Assembly: GCA_023249675.1 (NCBI GenBank)
Contig: JAHFCE010000004.1
Span: 675-64,674 of the forward strand
Source of the DNA: Elusimicrobiota bacterium
Lineage (GTDB): Bacteria > Elusimicrobiota > Elusimicrobia > UBA1565 > UBA9628
Length of the DNA stretch: 64,000 bases
Direction of reading: 5' to 3'
In this document: positions 30,901 to 37,735 of the stretch, in pieces
Position numbering within the stretch: the first letter of the stretch is position 1
Layout of the letters: each line of letters opens with the position of its first letter
Translations under genes and position numbers: made by a program
Notes under the pieces: model-generated
What the model was told of the DNA's origin: nothing
Database searches by the model: none
Seen by the model: only the letters and a program-made list of their open reading frames with translations

Positions 30901-33900
30901 GTACCTGGCGCTGACCCCGGACCTCAAGAAGCAGTCGCAGACCCTCTTCAACCTCGCGAACTCGGCGCTTGAGGCCGGCGACGCCGAGAAGGCGGTTGAG
31001 CTCTATAAGGAAGCCCTGCGCCGCGACTCCGGCAATCAGGACGCGAAGTGGAATCTTGAGGCGCTCAAGCAGGCGCAAAAGGAGCAGCAGCAACAGCAGC
31101 AGGACTCGAAGAAGGGAAAAGCCGGGAAGCAGAAAGGAAAGCCAGGCAAGCAGAAGGGCAAGTCCAGCGAGGGCCAACCCGAGCAAGGCCAACCCGGCAA
31201 CGGTCAGCCTGGTGACGGCAAACCCGCCCAGGCCAAACCCGATCCGCAGGCGGGTGCTGACAGGCTCGGCCAAGAGCTCGGCGCTCAGGATAAGGAAGCA
31301 AAGGACGCCGCGCGCGAGTACATGACCCGCAGGGGCTCCGGCGTGTGGGGCGTGGCCGCTGTGCCTCTGGCCTTCGCCGGACAAGGCATCGTCTTTTCCT
31401 CCTCGGCTTTTCTCTGGGCTGTCGTTCTGGGCCTGCCGGTCGCGGCTTTGCTCGTCGCGTGGGGTATCAAGAAGCGGTTGGACGCGGCTCGGCGCCTCAG
31501 CCCCGGAACCGCGCCGAAGAGTTTCCGGTCCTGGTGGGGGGCGCGCCGTTTCCTGGGCAAGTCGGCGTTGGCGCTGGCGGCGCTGGGCCTGATCGGCCTG
31601 ACCGCCGGCGATCCGCGCGGCGGCATGGTGGATGAGCGCGTCAATTTCGGCGGCAAGGACATCGTCGTCACCGTCGACGGCTCCTACAGCATGGTTTACG
31701 CCGAGGACGGGCGCATGGCGCGCACGCAGAAGGAGCTCAGCGAGTTCATCATGCGCCTGCAGGGCACCGATCGCGTGGGCCTCGTGGTCTTCGCGGGCCA
31801 GGCGCGCACGGCTTCCCCGATCTCGATCGACTACAGTAACTCCGAGTTCAAGATCAACCGGCTCGATGTCGAGGCGCGTGATCTTGCTGAGGGCTCGAAC
31901 CTCGCCGCCGCGATCGAGTACTCAGCCGCGCACTTCGAGACGGCCAAGAAGTTGGGCGACCGTCAGCGCATTCTGATCGTCATCTCCGACGGCGACGTGC
32001 CCGAGGCGGACATCGATGATGCGATCACAGCCGCCGCCGAGCACGGCGTGACCGTCTACGCGATCGGCGTCGGCGACCCCGCCGGCACCAAGATCAAAAT
32101 ACCGACGTCCGATGGGACTGGCACCATGTATCTGATCGACGATAAGACCGGCGAGTCTGCGGTCACGCGCCTCAACGAAGCTCCCCTGCGCAAGCTCTCC
32201 GAACGCACGGGCGGCGCGTACTTCCGCGCCGGCGGCCGAGCGTCCATCGACCGTATACTCAACGAGGTCTCCCGCCTTGAGAAAGGCCAGAGGGGCGATC
32301 AGATCAAGTCGCCGAGACCGATTGGCGTCTACCTGCTGTGGCCAGCACTCCTGATGCTGCTCCTCGACCTGCTTCTGCCCGGCCGCTCTTTGCTCAGACG
32401 CGGTGTGCCGGCTCAGAAGCTCGCAGCCGCGGAAAAGCCGAAAAGCGGCGGCTCCGGGGCGCTGCTCGGCGCGGCGCTGATTCCTCTCGGCGCCTGGCCC
32501 CAGATACTGCCTTTCGCCGCATTCGCGGTCGTCGTTGCCGCCTACCTCGCCGCCGACTCCTGGAGCGGCGGGGCGATCACGCGGCGCATCCGCGAGGCAT
32601 GGCAAAGCCGGCGCGGCGTCGTTGAAAAAGGCGTCGCCGCCGATCTGGTCCATCTGTACGATTTGCGCGAGGCCGACGAGCGCCGTTTGTCCGCCTTCGT
32701 CAAACGCTGGCAGAATGCCTCGGAGCCCCGGCACGAAGCCTTGATCGCGGCGGCCGCCCGCGATGGGGCGCTGTGGCGCGAAAGTCTCACCGCCGCTTAT
32801 TTATCGGGCGCAGCACCCGAGACGCTCGAGAAGATCCTGGCCGCCCTGCGCCGCACGGCGCGCCAGCGTCTGGAGCCGCTTGCGCCCGTGACCGGCCGCA
32901 TGTTGGCGCGGCGCGAGCTGATTGCCTGGATGGCGCACGCCGAGGCCGAGGCCCGCCTCGCGGCGCTTGCCGCCGTCGCCGCGGGCCAGCCTGCCGTCCT
33001 CGCCGTGCCGGCGCCCGCGTCCGCTCCCGCCGGTTTTTTCGCCCGATTCAAGAGGGGTGCTGTGGTCGGCATGCTGGTTTTGATGATCGCGCTGACCGGC
33101 GTGTCCTCGGTCGGCACGGCGCATTTTCGTGCCGAGCAGCGCGCCGCGGCCGAGTTCACCCTCAAGAACTTTTATGCCGAAGATCTGTTCGTTTTCTCTG
33201 ATCGCTACGTCGACGCGCGCATCCCCGAGCAAGTTCTGCCCGCGCTCAAGCGCTGGCACGAGTCGCGCAAAACCGCGGGCGCGGACTTTGCGCGCGCGCT
33301 GGCGATCCTGCGCGAGTCGCCAGACCCTAAGGCCGACAACATCCTCGTGGCGATCTTCCGTCATGTCGGCGTCCTGCCGCTCACGAACGCCGGCAAGGAC
33401 GTTCTTCTGCGCGCGCTGATCGAGCGCGAGAGCGACTCGCTGTGGAACTCGATGGACGATCTGATCCAGTCATCGCGCGGCGATCCGGCCGCGGCCCGGA
33501 TGCTGGTCAGGCTTGTGACTCTTGGCGTCGAGTCCAATAACGAGAAGACGATCCTTCGGTTGTTTCGCGTGCTCAAGAGCCCAAATGAGTCGGTCGCGCA
33601 GCTCTCCGGCAGGGTGTTGTTCGCTTACCTGTCGCGCGACGGCGGCTCCCGGTTTTTTGAGATATTGAAAACGGTTCAGGCCACATATGAGCTTGATCCA
33701 GATCTACAGCTGTGGACGGCGTCTTTCGCCTTCTTCCGCCTCACCGACCCGGCCGCGGCCGTGGCTGATCTCAGACAGGCCAAGGACTTGCTCGACCGGG
33801 CGCTCATCAACGCCGCCCGCCTCGATGCCGTCCGCCGGGCGATCTACGCGCAGACGCCGCCGGATGAGGACATCGAGGCTCCGCCCTCTTTGACGACGGA

Positions 33901-36241
33901 GCTGGTCGACCTCGCGGACCACGTGTTGGGCGACGGCGGGGCTTCCGCGTCCTCGGCCGAGGCGGCTCGCTTCCTCGTGACCGAGGCGACGAATTTATTT
34001 ATCCGGGAAGCGGAGGCGGCGATCCCCGGTCTCCACGAGCGCCTGATTCAGGACGGCGTCACCCTGCCTGACGGCCAGGGCTTCATCTTCACGACGGCGA
34101 CCCCCCGGGAACGCTATAGGCTCGACCACTTGAGGGCCTTCTGGGCCGCGCTGGAGGACATGGGCGGGCCGCTCGTCGCGGAGCCGACGCAGGAGAACGC
34201 GGCCCTGCGCGAACTTCTCGACCGCGCCGGCGCGACGATCGCAAAAAGTCTTGAGGCGGGGGCTAAGGCCGGCATGAAGGAGAGCGGCGGCGTGCCGGAT
34301 GCGGCGGCAGATCAGCTCTTGCCTGTCCTGCGCGAGGGCTACCGGGTGTTTAGCCGGGACTTCTTCCTACGCGTCCTGCGCGCGGAGAGCCTGGCTCCCG
34401 CGTTCGGCGATCCCGCGGGTCCGTTCGCCTACCCGGAAGCGCTCGACGCGGCCTCGCTCGCGAAACTGCGCGAGGCCTTGCTCGGGATTGCCCGTTCCGG
34501 CAACGGCTGGGATGATGACGGCAATCCGCGGACGTTGACCTGGGGGGAGAAGATATATCTCGTCGGCGCGCTCGAGGCGGTCGACGCGGCTCGATGGACT
34601 TACTATCCAGATGCGGCCATGCCGGGCGCGAGCGACGCGGAGTCTCTCGCGCTGGCGCGCCTGGCCTTGGCCCTTGCGGCGCATCCCAAGGACGCCGACT
34701 TCGCCCTCAAGGCGGAGGAGAGCCTGATCAAGCTTTTGGCCAGGGGTCCGCTCAATACCGAAGACGCGCTCAAGGTCCTGGAGCAGATCTTCACGGTCGT
34801 CAACGGCACCGAGAATGCGGCCGCGGCGACCGCCGCGATCGTCGACGCGATGAGACTTCCCAATAGCGCCGTTCTGGCGCCGGCGGTTGCCGCCATGATC
34901 CTGAACCCGGCGCTCCATAACGGCTGGAATGTGTTCCCTGGCGATGTGTTCGTCGAGAGGTTGCGCGACAAGGGCTTCTTGAATAAGAACTTGGACGGCG
35001 ACTACGAGTTCAAGCAATCCTACACGCGTCAGGAAGTCGCGGCGATCCGCGCCTGGCTCAAGGGCGTGCTGGCTGCGGGCCGAGGCCGGGAGTCCGGGGC
35101 CTCTCGACCTCTTCAGGATAAGGAGAAGGCGGCGTTGCGCCGGGCGATCGCCGCCGCCGAACAGGCGTTGAAATGCTTCCCCGCCCCGGCGGACCCGGGC
35201 CTCCACGCCTTCGCGCCGCTGACTATGGCCGCTTTGCCCGGTCTGGCGCCGTGGCTGCTGTTCACGATCCTCGGCCTGAGCGCGGCGTATCTTGTCTGGC
35301 GCCTGCTGGCGCGACGAACGTCCGGCGCCGCAGTCGAAAGTCCCGCGCGCGCGGAGGTCCCCGCCGACGTGATCGCGCGCCACCGCCGCATCGAGCTCTC
35401 TGCCCGCCGCCTGGCGAGCGCCGTCGGCGGGGGCTTATTCCGCTCGCGCTTCATCGGCCCGGGTGGCATCGACTTCGCCGAGGCCCGCCCCTATCAGGGC
35501 GAGGACCTGCGCGAGATGGACTGGAAGACCTCCGCGAAGAAGGGCGAACCGTTCGCCAAGAAATTCGAGCTCGAGCGCGACATGCCCTTGATGCTTGTCA
35601 TCGACATCAGCCGCTCCGGGCGCTTCGGCACGCGCGGGACCGACAAGCGCACGGTGATCGAGGACGCGGCGGCCGTGCTCGCCCTGGCCGCCGCCCACTC
35701 CAACATCCGGGTCGGCGCCGTGCTCGTCTCCGACCGCGTGGAGAAGGTCATCCCCGCGCGCGGCGGCGCGCGCCACGCGATGGCGATCGTCGACGCGATT
35801 CTTCAGGCCGAGCCGACGGGCGTTGCGACCAACCTCAAGCCCGGTCTCGAGGCTGCCGGCCGCCTGCTTGGCTCGCGCGCGATGGTCGCCGTGCTCTCCG
35901 ACTTCCTCGCCCCCGATTTCAAGGATGCGCTCGGCGCGCTCGCCTCGCGCCATGATGTTCGCGCCATCCGCGTGAGCGACCCGGCCGAGCTCGGCCCGCT
36001 GCCCGACGTGGGCCTGCTGCCTGTGGTAGACGCCGAGACCGGCGTCACGCGCCTGCTCGACACCTCCTCGCGCGCCGGACGCGCCGAGGCTGCCGCCGCC
36101 GTGGCCCGCCGCGAGGCCGCCATCGAGAACGCCTTTGACGCGGCGCGCCTTCATCCGATTTTGATTTCCACCGCGGGAGACCCGCTCGACAGCCTCGAGC
36201 GCGGCTTCCATCCCAAAGCCAAGCCGTCCTTCACGCCGTAA
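27920..36241 (+). CDS. Giant multidomain Bat-operon fusion: BatD-like region, BatA-type VWA, BatC/E-type TPR, BatB-type VWA, helical region, DUF58 (ORF track start is TTG 27908; ATG 27920 also possible)
   Basis: Uninterrupted ORF of 2777 codons from 27908. MIDAS DLSSS at 29846-29860, DGSYS at 31676-31690, DISRS at 35603-35617; TPR about 30740-31070; DUF58 motif ARPYQGEDLREMDWKTSAKKGEPFAKKFELERD about 35480-35580; several TM segments. Confidence 0.9.
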   Translation: MRRFPLRRVLGAFLALVLVVGAPGSEAYYAAAQTIGGRASEPGSASRAIPILGLSGPSSEVSSLSAAAFSLSPAVLSAPVAAPEVRAVPAAALAVPARAAAAGVAAVPTRSAHVSALPAAAVAETSSAVGTLFDGSAAKHAVETPVVASVRRGAFGRSITKGLAILALSLGVLGVSQDAHAQLLPLMPPPIVSPSDPADKLLQTKVRTVQDVIDLINRSIAGALKKAATPAAQAPAPVVLPRPIEAGVVVDRQGVTVGERIHLTITLRNTSDKPVTLEGLRSSLQEALPEDLELEGKDAEAPLALAPGESQTIVYEAIPFGSGTLTLDGGIAVVAVGETAAYPQGIEIVLPATEITVASVLTPDWKEKGLRDIVGVKRADGPDWMWLAAIPLGILLLVGVHRLVAARRLYPKLNTQRLSLVTVAEAELARLKAASDDRDAASFYARYQDLLTGFMVDFAGLPKAARDARALERDLRKSSYDAGQISVAARLAAAAEAARFAGLEKDASERGRMLDRLAALIESVAGKAGQPQADNTGVFALLALLPGAAGLAFGSPWVLLLLAPFAAYALWSWRNRAKGGRFTVSSSAQTPARRTVRERLAGLPRVLRLAALGLIILALARPMIGTQRSETFIPSTDTVVSIDLSSSMSGDKLQGVRDAVRGYIEEQRRGTENRVGMVTFSDDPYLDVKLTTDYDALISHLKELGTSGNTAVGKAMLTSIAHFLELNALDLDAQADPRAAEVQRLLRDQGLSAALAYAKPYPDLMQKILQPDRAKIVVLFTDGDSNSGIDPQAAASIAASLGVKIYGVGIAGPHESFNEATLRGVAEKTGAKFFRAGDADAMRAVLLEISRLEKSPAKIVSSVTVKDYTSLLALLAFLLLGAELTLANTRLRTLYGMAFVMALGAGPLDAPRAVPAPPAAVAASAEAPKSATEAVPPEVIEGNKLYHQGLFAQALKKYGEAIERHPDVPEIYFNMADVYLRLGENVKADAAWAKYLALTPDLKKQSQTLFNLANSALEAGDAEKAVELYKEALRRDSGNQDAKWNLEALKQAQKEQQQQQQDSKKGKAGKQKGKPGKQKGKSSEGQPEQGQPGNGQPGDGKPAQAKPDPQAGADRLGQELGAQDKEAKDAAREYMTRRGSGVWGVAAVPLAFAGQGIVFSSSAFLWAVVLGLPVAALLVAWGIKKRLDAARRLSPGTAPKSFRSWWGARRFLGKSALALAALGLIGLTAGDPRGGMVDERVNFGGKDIVVTVDGSYSMVYAEDGRMARTQKELSEFIMRLQGTDRVGLVVFAGQARTASPISIDYSNSEFKINRLDVEARDLAEGSNLAAAIEYSAAHFETAKKLGDRQRILIVISDGDVPEADIDDAITAAAEHGVTVYAIGVGDPAGTKIKIPTSDGTGTMYLIDDKTGESAVTRLNEAPLRKLSERTGGAYFRAGGRASIDRILNEVSRLEKGQRGDQIKSPRPIGVYLLWPALLMLLLDLLLPGRSLLRRGVPAQKLAAAEKPKSGGSGALLGAALIPLGAWPQILPFAAFAVVVAAYLAADSWSGGAITRRIREAWQSRRGVVEKGVAADLVHLYDLREADERRLSAFVKRWQNASEPRHEALIAAAARDGALWRESLTAAYLSGAAPETLEKILAALRRTARQRLEPLAPVTGRMLARRELIAWMAHAEAEARLAALAAVAAGQPAVLAVPAPASAPAGFFARFKRGAVVGMLVLMIALTGVSSVGTAHFRAEQRAAAEFTLKNFYAEDLFVFSDRYVDARIPEQVLPALKRWHESRKTAGADFARALAILRESPDPKADNILVAIFRHVGVLPLTNAGKDVLLRALIERESDSLWNSMDDLIQSSRGDPAAARMLVRLVTLGVESNNEKTILRLFRVLKSPNESVAQLSGRVLFAYLSRDGGSRFFEILKTVQATYELDPDLQLWTASFAFFRLTDPAAAVADLRQAKDLLDRALINAARLDAVRRAIYAQTPPDEDIEAPPSLTTELVDLADHVLGDGGASASSAEAARFLVTEATNLFIREAEAAIPGLHERLIQDGVTLPDGQGFIFTTATPRERYRLDHLRAFWAALEDMGGPLVAEPTQENAALRELLDRAGATIAKSLEAGAKAGMKESGGVPDAAADQLLPVLREGYRVFSRDFFLRVLRAESLAPAFGDPAGPFAYPEALDAASLAKLREALLGIARSGNGWDDDGNPRTLTWGEKIYLVGALEAVDAARWTYYPDAAMPGASDAESLALARLALALAAHPKDADFALKAEESLIKLLARGPLNTEDALKVLEQIFTVVNGTENAAAATAAIVDAMRLPNSAVLAPAVAAMILNPALHNGWNVFPGDVFVERLRDKGFLNKNLDGDYEFKQSYTRQEVAAIRAWLKGVLAAGRGRESGASRPLQDKEKAALRRAIAAAEQALKCFPAPADPGLHAFAPLTMAALPGLAPWLLFTILGLSAAYLVWRLLARRTSGAAVESPARAEVPADVIARHRRIELSARRLASAVGGGLFRSRFIGPGGIDFAEARPYQGEDLREMDWKTSAKKGEPFAKKFELERDMPLMLVIDISRSGRFGTRGTDKRTVIEDAAAVLALAAAHSNIRVGAVLVSDRVEKVIPARGGARHAMAIVDAILQAEPTGVATNLKPGLEAAGRLLGSRAMVAVLSDFLAPDFKDALGALASRHDVRAIRVSDPAELGPLPDVGLLPVVDAETGVTRLLDTSSRAGRAEAAAAVARREAAIENAFDAARLHPILISTAGDPLDSLERGFHPKAKPSFTP

Positions 36242-36250
36242 GGAGTATCG

Positions 36251-37690
36251 ATGAAGAAAATAAAAGTCCTTTCAAATCTCCTGAGCCTGGGGCTCGCCGC
36301 GATCATCGCGGCGCCAGCCTCGGCCCAGACCGCGGCCGGACGCGCCGCGACCCCCGGCGATTCCGCCGGGATCGTGCCGGTGTCCGGCGGCGGTCCCATC
36401 GCGCCGCTCGTGAACGGGACGCTGAGCCCGTCGGCTCTATCATTGGCGCCGTCGGTGGTGCCTGTCGCTCCCGCGCCGCAGGCCGTTGCGGCCTCCGGAG
36501 TCGAGCGCATGAAGGCCGCGACCGTCGCTTTGGCCGCGATGCCCGACCCCGGCAAGGCCTCCTCTGCGCAGATGCGCGACGCGGGCGCGATCCTCGAGGA
36601 GGCGCTGACCGGCGAGAGAGGCGTGCTGTCCGCCGCCGCCGTGGATGCCTCGCCGCGCGGCCACGTCGAAGTGGGAGGCGGGGTGGCTGATGTGGCGGTC
36701 GTACGCGCGGCCGCGGTCGTCATGCGCATCCGCGCTGAGATCGCGAAGGTCATCGTCGGTCAGAAAGAGATGATCGACTCGATTCTTATCGCGATGATCG
36801 CCGGGGAGCACGTCCTGCTTGAGGGCGTTCCCGGCGTGGCGAAGACCCAGACGGTCAATGCCTTAGCCGATGCCGTCGAGGGTGGGTTCAATCGCGTGCA
36901 GGGTGCGCACGACCTTATGCCGAGCGATGTGCTCGGCGCCGAAATCCTCGAGGAGGATCCGGCGACAGGCCGGAAAGAGTTCAAGCTCAAGAGGGGGCCG
37001 GTGTTCACCAATATCCTCCTCGCCGATGAGATCAACCGCACGACGCCGAAGACTCAGGCAGCGTTCCTCCAGGCGATGCAGGAACGCAAGGTCACGATCG
37101 GAGGCAATACGCTTGACTTGCCGAAGCCGTTCACGGTGCTCGCGACGATGAATCCGCTCGAGCAGGAAGGCGTGTTTCCTCTTCCCGAGGCCGCGCAGGA
37201 CCGATTCATGTTCAAGGTTCTCGTTCCGAAACCGAGCAAAGAGGAGCTCATCGAGATCATGCATCGCTTCAGCGGCGACAACCAGCCGAAGGCGGGCAAG
37301 ATCACCACCCTCGCCGAGCTGGTCGAGATCCGAAAAATCGCCGAGAAGGTCCGCGTCAACGGGTCAATTGAGACATACATCGCCAGCATCGTCGATGCCA
37401 CGAATAATCCGATGACGTATGGCATCGCCGCGGAGGGCGTCATCGAATCGGGAGCTTCTCCGCGCGCGGCCATCTTCCTGCTCAAGGCCGCCAAGATCAA
37501 CGCGCTGCTCGAGGGCCGCGCATGGGTCGGTCCGCGCGACGTGCGCAAGGTCGCGGCGCGCGTCCTGCGCCATCGTCTGACGCTTAGCTACGCGGCGCAC
37601 GAACTGACCACGGACCAGGTCATCGAGAACATCCTGAGCAAGGTTCCGATTCCTCAACCGCTGCCCGCGGCGGCGACTCCCGTCCCGTAG
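36251..37690 (+). CDS. MoxR-family AAA+ ATPase with signal-peptide-like, Pro/Ala-rich N-terminal extension (about 170 aa)
   Basis: VIVGQKEMIDSILIAMIAGEHVLLEGVPGVAKTQ (Walker A), NILLADEINRTTPKTQAAFLQAMQERKVTI (Walker B), TMNPLEQEGVFPLPEAAQDRFMFK; N-terminus MKKIKVLSNLLSLGLAAIIAAPASAQTAAG. Confidence 0.93.
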   Translation: MKKIKVLSNLLSLGLAAIIAAPASAQTAAGRAATPGDSAGIVPVSGGGPIAPLVNGTLSPSALSLAPSVVPVAPAPQAVAASGVERMKAATVALAAMPDPGKASSAQMRDAGAILEEALTGERGVLSAAAVDASPRGHVEVGGGVADVAVVRAAAVVMRIRAEIAKVIVGQKEMIDSILIAMIAGEHVLLEGVPGVAKTQTVNALADAVEGGFNRVQGAHDLMPSDVLGAEILEEDPATGRKEFKLKRGPVFTNILLADEINRTTPKTQAAFLQAMQERKVTIGGNTLDLPKPFTVLATMNPLEQEGVFPLPEAAQDRFMFKVLVPKPSKEELIEIMHRFSGDNQPKAGKITTLAELVEIRKIAEKVRVNGSIETYIASIVDATNNPMTYGIAAEGVIESGASPRAAIFLLKAAKINALLEGRAWVGPRDVRKVAARVLRHRLTLSYAAHELTTDQVIENILSKVPIPQPLPAAATPVP

Positions 37691-37735
37691 GCCACTCAGA
37701 GCGCGACGGATTGGGGGATAAGGAGGCCGCGCAGT

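Noticed and set aside
29675-31384. 569-aa minus-strand ORF opposite the giant Bat fusion
   Set aside because: Antisense shadow; the + frame carries recognisable VWA and TPR motifs
27908-36241. Possibility that the giant ORF is an artefact joining genes by frameshift
   Set aside because: Recognisable domains lie in the same frame throughout with no in-frame stop, which argues against a simple frameshift; long-read validation is still advisable
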